DNA from: Melioribacter roseus
GTDB lineage: Bacteria > Bacteroidota > Ignavibacteria > Ignavibacteriales > Melioribacteraceae
Direction: 5' to 3'
Length of the DNA: 35,388 bases
Assembly (NCBI GenBank): GCA_020723165.1
Contig: DYJK01000017.1
Span: 9,646 to 45,033 of the forward strand
The translations under genes were made by a program, and so were the position numbers. Positions 8,243-16,634 of the stretch are shown here, in pieces. Below the pieces are notes generated by a model. That model worked only from the letters and a program-made list of their open reading frames with translations. It did not search any database and had not been told where the DNA came from. Position 1 is the first letter of the stretch. Each line of letters starts with the position of its first letter.

Positions 8243-8303
8243 CATCTTAATGACTTTGCGGTTGTAGGTTTGTTATTTTGTTCATCGCAAAGTTATTAAG
8301 ACA
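8243..8303. repeat. Inverted repeat after hppA
   Basis: CATCTTAATGACTTTGCG (8243-8260) pairs almost completely with CGCAAAGTTATTAAGACA (8286-8303) across a 25-base loop. No long T-run follows, so it is more likely a dispersed repeat that stabilises the hppA 3' end than a classical terminator. Confidence 0.7.
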
Positions 8304-8339
8304 TTAAATAAAAATAATTAATGATTTAGAGGTTAAAAA

Positions 8340-9044
8340 ATGAAAGGGGTCATTACACTATTACTATTTTTTTGTGTTGTAACATTTGCTCAAGAAAATC
8401 AAAATCATGAAGTCTCTTCCGATGTAAAAGAACTTTCAGATTTTCATGAAGTCATTTATCAATTATGGCACACCGCATGGCCGGAAAAGAATATCGAAAT
8501 GCTTAAATCACTTTTGCCGGAAGTAGAGGAAGGATTTGCAAAAATTAAAAATGCAGAACTACCCGGAATTTTACGCGACAAAAAATCAAAATGGAACGAT
8601 GACGTTGTTAAATTAGAGAGTACGGTTAAAAATTATAAAGATGCCTCCGAAAAAAATGATTCTGTAGCATTGTTAAATGCTACCGAAAAACTACATATGC
8701 AGTATGAAGGTCTTGTAAGAGTAGTTAAACCGGTACTGAAAGAAGTGGACGCATTTCACCAGGTGCTTTATATGGTTTATCATTATTATTTGCCGGAGTA
8801 CGACATTGAAAAAATAAAATCTTCGGCAGTTGAGATGAAATCAAAAATGGAAGCACTTAATAAAGCACAACTAAGCCAAAAACAGAAATCGAAAGAAGAT
8901 AAATTTAATACAGCTAGAAAAGAGCTGGATGATGCTGTGTTGGCATTGAATGAAATTTCAAACAACGATAGTAGAGAAAAGGTAACTGTTGCTGTTAATA
9001 AAGTTCATTCGAAATATGAAGAACTTGAAAAAGTATTTGAATAA
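8340..9044 (+). CDS. Secreted helical protein with two related halves, unknown function
   Basis: Not assigned to a family. The first 17-18 residues are a signal peptide (ending CVVTFAQ), so the 234-aa product is periplasmic or exported. The mature protein consists of two similar helical units: FHEVIYQLWHTAWPEKNIE in the first and FHQVLYMVYHYYLPEYDIE in the second, each followed by a long amphipathic helix and a basic, Lys-rich region. The repeated FH-x7-H-x3-P pattern conserves two histidines per half, which could bind a metal or haem, although no CXXCH motif is present. An AGAGG site precedes the ATG. It follows hppA on the same strand but is separated from it by an inverted repeat, so co-transcription is uncertain. 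Confidence 0.85.
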   Translation: MKGVITLLLFFCVVTFAQENQNHEVSSDVKELSDFHEVIYQLWHTAWPEKNIEMLKSLLPEVEEGFAKIKNAELPGILRDKKSKWNDDVVKLESTVKNYKDASEKNDSVALLNATEKLHMQYEGLVRVVKPVLKEVDAFHQVLYMVYHYYLPEYDIEKIKSSAVEMKSKMEALNKAQLSQKQKSKEDKFNTARKELDDAVLALNEISNNDSREKVTVAVNKVHSKYEELEKVFE

Positions 9045-9050
9045 TTAAAG

Positions 9051-9135
9051 AGCTGAACGAAGCGGAGAATGAGATTCTTCGCTTCCACTCTGACTTGTTG
9101 AGACTCGTCGAAGCGAGGCGAGTCGCTCAGAATTT
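9051..9135. repeat. Dispersed GAGATTCTTCGC-type repeat between convergent genes
   Basis: The stretch contains GAGATTCTTCGCTTCCACTC and a nested CGAAGCGAGGCGAG/CTCAGAAT part in both orientations, filling the gap between convergent genes. A related copy (GAGATTCTTCGCCCC with ACTCAGAATGACAG) occurs at 16045-16084. It may act as a two-way transcript end. Confidence 0.75.
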
Positions 9136-9136
9136 G

Positions 9137-9793
9137 TTAGTGATCTTCGCAACCGCATGCTTTGCCGGTTTTTGCTTTTTCAAAAGCTTCCCTCCCTTCT
9201 TTGAAAGAAAACCATGCAATAGCAGCAGCACCTAATGAATCAATTCCTCCAATACTGGTTAATTCATAACCGATACTCGACGCAAGCAGTATAATTGAAA
9301 GGTAAAGACAAGTCTTAGTACAGTTTGCATCTGCAATAAGAGCATTTGAATTTAACGCTTTCCCAACTTTCAATTTATAGTTAATCAGCAATGTCATTGT
9401 AACTATCGAAATTAACGAAATTACGATTCCCCAAAATGTTGTTTCCGGTTTGTGGCCAATAAAGAAATTATAAATTGCTGAAACCGTGAGTCCAAATACT
9501 AATAAGTAGAAAGCGAATCCGGTAACTTTCAGTGCAGTCTTCTCAAATTGATCTCTGCTTTCTTCACCATGATTTTTAATCCTGGTTAGCATGTGCCATA
9601 TTCCAATCCCGGAAATAACCTCTACAAAAGAATCCACACCGAAACCAAATAGTGAAAGTGTTTCATCCTCTAGACCAAAGAAAACCGATATAAGCCCTTC
9701 TAAAAAATTGTAAAAGATTGTTATGTATGCTAAAATAAAAGCCAGCTTATATAAAGATGCAGCCGGTTTTCCGGCTGCTATTTCAAATTTCAT
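9137..9793 (-). CDS. CDF-like cation transporter (membrane domain only)
   Basis: The 218-aa product has about six hydrophobic segments and resembles the transmembrane domain of cation diffusion facilitators, which export divalent metals by proton exchange. Segment 2 carries FGVDSFVEVISG and segment 5 NSNALIADANCTKTCLYLS, the places where classical CDF proteins have HxxxD metal ligands. Here the Asp residues remain, the His residues are missing and Cys residues appear instead. The usual cytoplasmic C-terminal domain is absent; the protein ends in ACGCEDH, a possible metal-binding tail. An AAAGGA site supports the start. The gene lies 19 bases after the end of the 139-aa gene and is probably in one operon with it. 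The substrate is unknown. Confidence 0.8.
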   Translation of the reverse strand: MKFEIAAGKPAASLYKLAFILAYITIFYNFLEGLISVFFGLEDETLSLFGFGVDSFVEVISGIGIWHMLTRIKNHGEESRDQFEKTALKVTGFAFYLLVFGLTVSAIYNFFIGHKPETTFWGIVISLISIVTMTLLINYKLKVGKALNSNALIADANCTKTCLYLSIILLASSIGYELTSIGGIDSLGAAAIAWFSFKEGREAFEKAKTGKACGCEDH

Positions 9794-9812
9794 TTGTGAA
9801 TCCTTTCACTCA

Positions 9813-10232
9813 TTAAGTTGAATAATCTTGCATCTGCATCAAATCGCTGTACCTTGACATGAAATATGCAATTAATATTATAAACACCACAATTGATATA
9901 ATGATCAGGATTAAATTTATTATAATCAAGATCTTGATGATTTTAAAGTACTGGCCTTGTAATTCAAATCCTCTACGCATTGCATTTGCATCGTTTGTCG
10001 TTCTAAAAATTGAAAATTGGTCGGCTGCTTCACGGATTCTTAAACCAATAATAATTGTAGGAACTCCTAATAAAGCACCGATAATAGTTAAACAATTTAA
10101 AGCGCCATAGATAATTGTAAACATACCAACAAAGCGCATATCTTTAACCATCTTTTCGAACATAAATTGAAAAGGTGTTGGAGGCTTATAACCCGTGGAA
10201 GACTCAACATTGATATCGTCAAATTGCTCCAT
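9813..10232 (-). CDS. Small membrane protein, unknown function
   Basis: The 139-aa product has a soluble N-terminal arm (rich in acidic residues and PPTPFQF), a hydrophobic hairpin at about residues 35-65, an amphipathic middle (EAADQFSIFRTTNDANAMRR) and a strong C-terminal transmembrane segment (IIKILIIINLILIIISIVV). It resembles the DUF5362-type small membrane proteins of Bacteroidota, but I hold this loosely. The ATG is preceded by GGAG. It is upstream of and co-oriented with the CDF-like gene, so a linked role in metal or membrane homeostasis is possible but not shown. Confidence 0.75.
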   Translation of the reverse strand: MEQFDDINVESSTGYKPPTPFQFMFEKMVKDMRFVGMFTIIYGALNCLTIIGALLGVPTIIIGLRIREAADQFSIFRTTNDANAMRRGFELQGQYFKIIKILIIINLILIIISIVVFIILIAYFMSRYSDLMQMQDYST

Positions 10233-10320
10233 ACTAACTCCTAATTGGTTTGAGATGGAAACTTTAATACTGATGGAGAAAGGAGTCCCTTTGGGAGAAC
10301 CCTCGGCTTCATCGCCTTGC

Positions 10321-10425
10321 TCACTAAAAAATATTTGTGGAGCTAAAGGGATTTGAACCCTCGACTTCTTCGTTGCGAACGAAGCGCTCTCCCAACTGAG
10401 CTATAGCCCCGTATTTTTTTAGTGA
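10321..10425. repeat. Inverted arms flanking the tRNA gene
   Basis: TCACTAAAAAATAT (10321-10334) is the near-exact reverse complement of GTATTTTTTTAGTGA (10411-10425), and they sit immediately on either side of the tRNA. The T-run on the 3' side (minus strand) may aid termination. Confidence 0.5.
10338..10410 (-). tRNA. tRNA-Ala (anticodon CGC)
   Basis: The reverse strand folds into a full cloverleaf: acceptor GGGGCTA/TAGCTCC, D-arm TAGCTCAGTTGGGAGAGC, anticodon stem CTTCG/CGAAG with loop TTCGCAA (anticodon CGC, reading GCG), and T-arm with GGTTCAAATCC. The acceptor has the G3:U70 pair that identifies alanine tRNAs, and the discriminator base is A73. CCA is not encoded. Confidence 0.97.
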
Positions 10426-10483
10426 AACTACGAGAGGTGGGCAATAAAATCAATATTTAAATCAGAATAATTTTTTGATGAGG

Positions 10484-10816
10484 TTAAATAAAATTTACCG
10501 GGTATCTGTCAAAGTCGTCTTTTTCGTTGTTGAAATGATTAATTCCGAATTTTTGTTTAAAACTTTGTAATAATTCGTTGTTATTTATAAACCAATCTTT
10601 GTGCATCAATATTTCGAAAATAATTTTGTCTTCACGCTCTGATAAATCTTTTAGTATCCCTCTTTCTTCGAAACTTAGCTTCGAGTGAAAATCATTTTCT
10701 GTTTTGATCTTCTTGTAGATATTTCTTTTTTGTGCGCTTATGCGGTGAAGTTCTTCAATTAAATTTTCGTAATAAGGGGAGCGGTACAATGCAATATCAT
10801 AGTTTATTTTAGACAT
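10484..10816 (-). CDS. Hypothetical protein, 110 aa
   Basis: Not recognised. The product is soluble, strongly charged and probably all-helical, with a likely coiled-coil at about residues 18-60 (ENLIEELHRISAQKRNIYKK followed by KLSFEERGILKDLSERED). It has no signal peptide. The start follows a weak AAGGAATG-type site. It is transcribed divergently from the aldo/keto reductase, with a 172-base AT-rich gap that must hold promoters for both. The open frame and separate transcription direction make it a likely real gene, but nothing points to a function. Confidence 0.65.
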   Translation of the reverse strand: MSKINYDIALYRSPYYENLIEELHRISAQKRNIYKKIKTENDFHSKLSFEERGILKDLSEREDKIIFEILMHKDWFINNNELLQSFKQKFGINHFNNEKDDFDRYPVNFI

Positions 10817-10988
10817 TGAAACATTCCTTTTTATAGCTCTATATAAAATAAAGCTTGTCCGCTATTGATACTAATTATGAATATGTAAATAAATCATTAA
10901 CTCAATGTTAAATACTTTTAGAATTCTTTATTAGGTTGGAGGTATATAATCAATAATCTTTTTATATTCGAAATAAAAAGGAGATAGT

Positions 10989-11960
10989 ATGGAATATACA
11001 TACCTTGGTAGAACGGGATTAAAAGTTAGTAAACTTTGTCTCGGCACAATGAATTTTGGTCCCTATACATCGGAGGAGGAAAGTATTAAAATTATGAACC
11101 GGGCATTGGAACATGGTATTAATTTTTTTGATACCGCTAATGTTTATGGATGGGAAAAAGGTGTGGGAGTTACCGAGGGAATTATCGGGAGATGGCTGGC
11201 TGAAGACAAAAGCAGAAGAGATAAAATTGTTCTTGCTACGAAAGTTTATGGTAAAATGGGCGATGGTCCTAATGATCAAAAACTTTCTGCATATCATATT
11301 CGTAAAGCTTGCGAGGACAGCTTAAAACGTTTGCAAACAGATCATATTGATTTGTACCAGATGCATCATATCGATCGTAATACGCCCTGGGAAGAAATTT
11401 ATCAAGCTATGGAACAGCTTGTGCAAGAAGGAAAAGTAATTTATGTGGGCAGCAGCAATTTTGCCGCATGGAATATTGCTGAAGCCCAGATGATTGCAAA
11501 GCAAAGGAATTTTTTGGGATTAGTTTCTGAACAGAGTATTTACAATCTCCGTAACCGTAATATTGAACTTGAGGTAATACCGGCGTGTAAACGTTTTGGT
11601 TTGGGATTAATACCCTGGAGTCCACTGGGAGGTGGTATTTTGTGCGGTATTTTAGAAAAGGTAAAAGAAGGAAGAAGAACACGCGAACCATTACACAAGT
11701 CTGCTGAGAAATTAAAGCCGCAAATTGAAGCTTATGAAAATTTGTGTAAAGAAATTGGTATGAGACCGGCGGATGTTGCCCTTACATGGGTAATGAATAA
11801 CCCGGTTGTTACCTCGCCGATTATTGGTCCAAGAACAATTGAACAATTAGATGAAAATGTAAAAACGCTTGGATTAAAATTAAATGAGGATGTTCTGAAT
11901 AAGTTGGATGAAATTTGGCCGGGTCCGGGCAGCCAGGCGCCCGAAGCGTATGCGTGGTGA
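10989..11960 (+). CDS. Aldo/keto reductase
   Basis: NAD(P)H-dependent oxidoreductase with a TIM-barrel fold, 323 aa. It begins MEYTYLGRTGLKVSKLCLGT, typical of the YajO/Tas-like group. The catalytic tetrad is visible as Asp48 and Tyr53 (FDTANVYG), Lys85 (LATKVYG) and His126 (YQMHHID). The cofactor-end motif SPIIGPRTIEQLDEN is also present. An AAAAGGAGA site precedes the ATG. It is the typical length for the family and has no signal peptide, so it is cytoplasmic. The substrate cannot be predicted. It precedes the R-M genes on the same strand, with a 102-base gap. Confidence 0.95.
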   Translation: MEYTYLGRTGLKVSKLCLGTMNFGPYTSEEESIKIMNRALEHGINFFDTANVYGWEKGVGVTEGIIGRWLAEDKSRRDKIVLATKVYGKMGDGPNDQKLSAYHIRKACEDSLKRLQTDHIDLYQMHHIDRNTPWEEIYQAMEQLVQEGKVIYVGSSNFAAWNIAEAQMIAKQRNFLGLVSEQSIYNLRNRNIELEVIPACKRFGLGLIPWSPLGGGILCGILEKVKEGRRTREPLHKSAEKLKPQIEAYENLCKEIGMRPADVALTWVMNNPVVTSPIIGPRTIEQLDENVKTLGLKLNEDVLNKLDEIWPGPGSQAPEAYAW

Positions 11961-12062
11961 ATTTGTTATTTGTGTTAGAATAACTTAAAAGAGATTAGAT
12001 AGAAGGGGGAATTTTTTATAAATTTATTACGAGAGAAAAATATTAAGGACTAAATTGAAATA

Positions 12063-12959
12063 ATGAAAGGAAATGGAAGTACAAATTATAGGATTATAGC
12101 CGGAGATTGTGGTGAGCTACTCAGTGAACGAAGTATTAGCGAGAAGGTAGATTTAACCTTTTTAGATCCACCATTTAATCAAGATAAAGAATACAATTCA
12201 TGGAACGATAGTTTACCTGAAGAAAAATATTGGGAAATGATGCAGAATGTATGCACTAATATTTATAACCTAACTTCCGAAGGTGGTGCAATATATTTTA
12301 TGCAAAGAGAAAAAAATACCGAGAATGTTTTACATTGCTTACGTGAAAGTGGGTGGATTTTTCAAAATCTAATAATTTGGAAAAAGAAAACCTCGGCAGT
12401 TCCGGGTTTAAATAGATTTGGCAAACATTACCAGGTTATTGCTTATGCCACAAAAGGGAAAACACCACGTATTTTTAATAGGTTACGGATATCGCCACCG
12501 CTTCCCGTGCATTATAAATACGAAAGAGAAAACGGTATGTATGTTACCGATGTATGGGATGATATTCGTGAATTAACTTCCGGTTATTTTGCCGGAGATG
12601 AAGCAATAAGAAATGGAGAAGGCGAAAGATTTCATAAACAACAATCGCCGATAGCATTATTGTTGAGAATAATATTATCATCAACAAAAATAGGTGACGT
12701 TGTATTGGATCCATTTGCCGGTACCGGGACGACACTCGTTGTTGCCGAACAGCTTGGAAGAAAATCCTTTGGCATAGAAATAGACCCAGATAATGTAAAG
12801 TGTATAAAAAGCAGATTGAAAAAAATCAGCGATTCAGATGACATTGCAAAATACTTTAAAGATTATATCTATACTGAAAATTTGAAGTTAATCTGGAATA
12901 CAGCACTTGAGATATCTGTTCCCAAGAAAGATAAACCTTTAAAATTATTTGGTGAATAA
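12063..12959 (+). CDS. Beta-class DNA methyltransferase (N6-adenine or N4-cytosine)
   Basis: AdoMet-dependent DNA methyltransferase, 298 aa. The catalytic motif IV is DPPF at residues 35-38, and the AdoMet-binding motif I, DPFAGTGTT, begins at residue 216. The order IV before I places it in the beta class. DPPF fits N6-adenine or, less often, N4-cytosine methylation; the specificity cannot be read off. The gene stops in a TAATG that also starts the downstream PD-(D/E)XK gene (1-base overlap), which strongly suggests translational coupling and a type II R-M pair in which this enzyme protects the host sites. It has no strong ribosome-binding site. Confidence 0.93.
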   Translation: MKGNGSTNYRIIAGDCGELLSERSISEKVDLTFLDPPFNQDKEYNSWNDSLPEEKYWEMMQNVCTNIYNLTSEGGAIYFMQREKNTENVLHCLRESGWIFQNLIIWKKKTSAVPGLNRFGKHYQVIAYATKGKTPRIFNRLRISPPLPVHYKYERENGMYVTDVWDDIRELTSGYFAGDEAIRNGEGERFHKQQSPIALLLRIILSSTKIGDVVLDPFAGTGTTLVVAEQLGRKSFGIEIDPDNVKCIKSRLKKISDSDDIAKYFKDYIYTENLKLIWNTALEISVPKKDKPLKLFGE

Positions 12960-13789
12960 TGTACTCTATATATCATTTCTTCCATTCTCTGTACAAACAA
13001 AAAGAACAATTTAAGAAAGTTAAAAAATTAGGTAGGTTTCCATTTAACACTAAACTATTGTCTTGTAAAAATGAAGGTGTCTTTCCCGATTTAGCGATTC
13101 GAATTAACAAAAAGAAAAATAAATTTACTGGTGGCGAACTAATAGAATTAAAAGATAGTGATTCATATACCGTTTCATCTTTTAATTCAACAATCCCGTC
13201 CCGGGGTAAAAACATTGATAATATTATCACTGGAGAAAACAGTACAATCAAAAAACAAATGGAAAAAGCCGGAGATGATATATTCTCTCTTTCACAAAGG
13301 GATGTTTATTATCTTGTACGGGGTAGGAAAAAAGAAAATCTTAAAGTTTGTTTAGTATATGGAAGCTTCTTTGAAACGATTAGCATAGATAGTCTAATAA
13401 GTCAATCATTCTCTCAAGTTGTAGATGAAAGATTAAAAGAAATTGGCAAGGATATTTCACCCGAATTAAAAGAATCACTATTATCAATATTTTCCGTTCA
13501 GCAAAACTTCAGTAAAGTTCGTACTGTCGAAAAAGCTTCTGTAAAACTTCGGTTCAGAATTATGACAGAAGTTAAAAGTGAAGGTAATATTCTTAATACA
13601 AATAAATATCCCGATATAAAAGACAATACCATGAATTTAGTCATGCCGTGCCATAATAAAAAAGAGGAAATAGACACATTAAAAAAATTTAGTTCAGTGT
13701 TTAGTAAGTCAGAAATAAAGCACTTCAGTATTTTTAAAATCAAACATCATTTCAACGGTTATTTTTTAGTTTTTCAAACCAAGGTATAA
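12959..13789 (+). CDS. Probable type II restriction endonuclease (PD-(D/E)XK)
   Basis: The 276-aa product is encoded directly after the methyltransferase with a 1-base overlap, the usual place for the cognate nuclease. It shows a PD-(D/E)XK-like pattern: Pro43-Asp44 in FPDLAIRI, then 18 residues later Glu63-Leu-Lys65 in GGELIELKDSD. The segment after it (SFNSTIPSRGKNIDN) is reminiscent of the active-site neighbourhood of some type II enzymes, but I cannot name the isoschizomer family. No helicase or specificity-subunit domains are present, so types I and III are excluded. It has no signal peptide. Alternative: a Mrr-like or other nuclease of a non-R-M system. The protein is Lys-rich and the gene AT-rich relative to neighbours, consistent with horizontal transfer. 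Confidence 0.75.
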   Translation: MYSIYHFFHSLYKQKEQFKKVKKLGRFPFNTKLLSCKNEGVFPDLAIRINKKKNKFTGGELIELKDSDSYTVSSFNSTIPSRGKNIDNIITGENSTIKKQMEKAGDDIFSLSQRDVYYLVRGRKKENLKVCLVYGSFFETISIDSLISQSFSQVVDERLKEIGKDISPELKESLLSIFSVQQNFSKVRTVEKASVKLRFRIMTEVKSEGNILNTNKYPDIKDNTMNLVMPCHNKKEEIDTLKKFSSVFSKSEIKHFSIFKIKHHFNGYFLVFQTKV

Positions 13790-13803
13790 TCTTAAGAGGA
13801 ATT

Positions 13804-15996
13804 ATGACAAACAAAAGAAACACTAAGTTTATTGTCATACTTATAATCTTTTTGCAGTTTATTAATATTACTGCTCAAAAGAAAAAACTCACTTACAAAC
13901 AAGTTTATCAATTTGGAGAACCGCGGTTAACACAGCAGCTGCCACGAATTCAAGGATGGTTTAGCGATGAATATTATCTGGAAACAAAAGCAGACCCGAA
14001 TATTCCCGGCTCTAAACCATCATTGATGAAAATAAAGGCAAAGGATGGATCTTCAGAGATATATGTTGACTATTCCAAGTTGAATGGAAATATGCCCGAA
14101 GGTTTTTCAATTGAAAGGGCAGCACCAACCCCGGATTATAAGGGTTTTTTGTTCAACCAGAATAAAGATCTTTATTTTTATTCGGCAGAAGAGAACTCTC
14201 TTAAAAGGTTAACTAACGATGATGTTGAAGAGAAGAACCCAAAACTCTCACCGGATGGGCAGAAAGTTGCCTTTACAAAAAAGAATAATCTATATGTTTA
14301 CAATATTGAAACCGATGAAGAAAAGCAGATAACATATGACGGAAGCGATCTTATTTTAAATGGATGGGCATCATGGGTTTACATGGAAGAAATTTTAGGA
14401 CGCTCTACACAGTATGCCGCTTTCTGGTGGTCACCAAATAGTGAGATGATTTCATTTCTAAAATTTGATGATTCTCCCGTTCCTGAATTTCCTTTGTACC
14501 GTGCGGATGGTCATCATGGCGAACTTGAAAAACAACGCTATCCAAAAGCCGGCGATCCGAATCCGTATGTTAAGCTTGGCATCGCAAATGTTAACAATAG
14601 AAATATTACGTGGGCTGATTTTGATGAAAAGGCGGACCAATACATTGCATGGCCCACCTGGACGAATGATAACGAACTGACTGTTCAATGGATGAACCGC
14701 GGTCAAGACAACATAATAATTTATTATGTAGATCTTACTAAGGGTAAAAAGACAGAGCTCTATAATGAAAAACAATCTGCATGGGTAGAATGGTTTGAAG
14801 ATTTGTACTTCTTAAAAGACGGAAGCGGATTTTTACTTAGAACCGGTGCTGATGGCTATTACCATCTTTATTATTATGATATGAAAGGAAGTTTGGTGAA
14901 GAAATTGACTAACGGTAGAATGCATGTTCAAGATATTGCTTTCGTTGACGAAGAAAATGAAAAAGTTTATTTCCATGGATGGAAGGATAAATCAACAGAA
15001 AAACATTTGTTCGTTGTTGATCTTGAAGGTGAAGACTTAGAACAAATTACTACTATTCCCGGTTCGCATACTTGTACTATATCACCAAGCGGAAAATATT
15101 TCTACGATAGATACAGCAGCATAACTCAGCCAGCTAAAATCGATCTCTGTAAAATTGATGGAAAACTAATTCGAAATATTGCTGATTCAAAAAGTGCTGT
15201 GATGGATGAATACGATTTAGCAAAGGTGGAATTGTTTACCATTCCTTCGGGTGACGGATACAGTCTGCCGGCAATATGGTATCTGCCGCCTGGTTTTGAT
15301 CCGAATAAAAAATACCCGGTAATTTTTTCTGAGTACGGCGGACCAAGTTCGGGCTCGGTTAGAAATTCATTTCCATACTGGCTTGAAGGACATTACTTAG
15401 CTCAAAATGAAATAATTTATTTCTCTGTTGATCATCGCGGTTCAGGACACTTTGGAAAGAAAGGAGCAGATTTGATGCACCGTAATCTCGGCAAATGGGA
15501 AATGAACGATTACATAACTGCCGTGAAATGGCTTAAACAAAAACCATTTGTAGATTCAACAAAAATTGCAATTGAAGGAGGGAGCTACGGCGGATATGTT
15601 GCGGCGCTTGCTTTAACATACGGCGCTGATTATTTCACCCACGGCGTAGCAGATTTTTCCGTAACAGATTGGAAACTTTACGATAATGTTTATACAGAAC
15701 GATATATGGATACACCCGAAGAAAATCCCGATGGTTACAAAAATGCTTCCGTTATAACTTATGCGAAAAACTACAAGGGGCAATTACTTATTCGTCACGG
15801 TACAATGGATGATAATGTTCATATGCAGAATACGATTCAATTAATTACAGAACTAATAAAACTTGATAAAGATTTTGAATTGATGATCTATCCAAACTCG
15901 CGGCATGGATACGGAATGCCGAATGGAATGCATGCTAACCGTGAAGCAGTACAGTTTTGGTTTAAGTATCTGTTAGGCATCGAACATACATTATGA
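13804..15996 (+). CDS. Secreted dipeptidyl peptidase IV-like serine peptidase (S9B)
   Basis: Cleaves dipeptides, typically Xaa-Pro, from peptide N-termini. The 730-aa product has a signal peptide (about residues 1-22, ending NITAQ), an N-terminal eight-bladed beta-propeller (about 50-480; LSPDGQKVAFTKKNNLYVYN is one blade) and a C-terminal alpha/beta-hydrolase domain. The catalytic triad is Ser594 (GGSYGGY), Asp669 (MDDNVH) and His701 (SRHGYG). A double Glu in WVYMEEILGR, in the propeller, is the substrate N-terminus anchor of the DPP-IV group. An AAGAGGA site lies before the ATG, only 14 bases after the restriction gene, so some read-through is likely. It probably works in the periplasm in peptide use. 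Confidence 0.95.
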   Translation: MTNKRNTKFIVILIIFLQFINITAQKKKLTYKQVYQFGEPRLTQQLPRIQGWFSDEYYLETKADPNIPGSKPSLMKIKAKDGSSEIYVDYSKLNGNMPEGFSIERAAPTPDYKGFLFNQNKDLYFYSAEENSLKRLTNDDVEEKNPKLSPDGQKVAFTKKNNLYVYNIETDEEKQITYDGSDLILNGWASWVYMEEILGRSTQYAAFWWSPNSEMISFLKFDDSPVPEFPLYRADGHHGELEKQRYPKAGDPNPYVKLGIANVNNRNITWADFDEKADQYIAWPTWTNDNELTVQWMNRGQDNIIIYYVDLTKGKKTELYNEKQSAWVEWFEDLYFLKDGSGFLLRTGADGYYHLYYYDMKGSLVKKLTNGRMHVQDIAFVDEENEKVYFHGWKDKSTEKHLFVVDLEGEDLEQITTIPGSHTCTISPSGKYFYDRYSSITQPAKIDLCKIDGKLIRNIADSKSAVMDEYDLAKVELFTIPSGDGYSLPAIWYLPPGFDPNKKYPVIFSEYGGPSSGSVRNSFPYWLEGHYLAQNEIIYFSVDHRGSGHFGKKGADLMHRNLGKWEMNDYITAVKWLKQKPFVDSTKIAIEGGSYGGYVAALALTYGADYFTHGVADFSVTDWKLYDNVYTERYMDTPEENPDGYKNASVITYAKNYKGQLLIRHGTMDDNVHMQNTIQLITELIKLDKDFELMIYPNSRHGYGMPNGMHANREAVQFWFKYLLGIEHTL

Positions 15997-16044
15997 AAAT
16001 AAAAATTAATCAGAATTATTCATTGAGAGTCTAAAATTTTAATT

Positions 16045-16084
16045 TGAGATTCTTCGCCCCGATGAATCGGGACTCAGAATGACA
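16045..16084. repeat. Dispersed repeat in the leader of the AlaX-like gene
   Basis: TGAGATTCTTCGCCCC is followed by ACTCAGAATGACAG, with a central perfect palindrome CCCGATGAATCGGG at 16058-16071. It ends only 8 bases before the AlaX-like ATG and borders its ribosome-binding site (GAGGAGAA). Same family as 9051-9135. Confidence 0.8.
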
Positions 16085-16092
16085 GAGGAGAA

Positions 16093-16545
16093 ATGGAATA
16101 CAACGAAAATCCAAAATCATACGATCCGGGAATGCACTCGGCTGAACATATATTGAACGGAACGATGGATAAACTTTTCAAGTGCGGAAGGGCTTTCAGT
16201 GCCCATATCGAAAAAAAGAAATCCAAGTGTGATTACCACTTCAACCGGAATTTAGACACAGCAGAAATTCAGGATATTGAAAAACGGGTAAACTCGGTTA
16301 TCACGGCTGATATGCAGATATACGAAGAGTTTATTACAAAAGAAGAAGCTAAAACAAAATTCAATCTCACACGTTTACCGGAAGAAGCCGGGGAAACCAT
16401 ACGCATTATAAAGATTGGTGATTATGATGCGTGTCCTTGTAGCGGTCCCCACGTTCATTCCACGAAAGAAATTAACGGAACATTTAAAATTGTCTCGACA
16501 AGTTTTGAAAATGGAGTGCTGAGAGTCCGTTTCAAAGTAAACTGA
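16093..16545 (+). CDS. AlaX-like / ThrRS-AlaRS second-additional-domain protein
   Basis: Stand-alone editing domain that in characterised relatives hydrolyses mischarged tRNA (for example Ser-tRNA-Ala). The zinc-binding ligands of this fold are visible: His15 and His19 in HSAEHIL (HxxxH), and Cys116 and His120 in CPCSGPH (CxxxH). At 150 aa it is of the short AlaX type, without the AlaRS-like N-terminal and C-terminal domains. An AGAGGAGAA site precedes the ATG. The C-terminal motif differs from the usual CGGTHV (here CSGPHVHST), so substrate preference is uncertain. It is cytoplasmic. No operon partner in the same pathway is adjacent. Confidence 0.85.
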   Translation: MEYNENPKSYDPGMHSAEHILNGTMDKLFKCGRAFSAHIEKKKSKCDYHFNRNLDTAEIQDIEKRVNSVITADMQIYEEFITKEEAKTKFNLTRLPEEAGETIRIIKIGDYDACPCSGPHVHSTKEINGTFKIVSTSFENGVLRVRFKVN

Positions 16546-16634
16546 GATTACCATAATCTAATTTTAATATCACCTTAATTTTAAGTTAACACACCAAAGT
16601 TATCTTTGTTTTCATTTATTAAGAAAGGTATTAA

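Noticed and set aside
13790-13803. Terminator between the restriction gene and the peptidase gene
   Set aside because: Only 14 bases separate them; there is room for the ribosome-binding site only.
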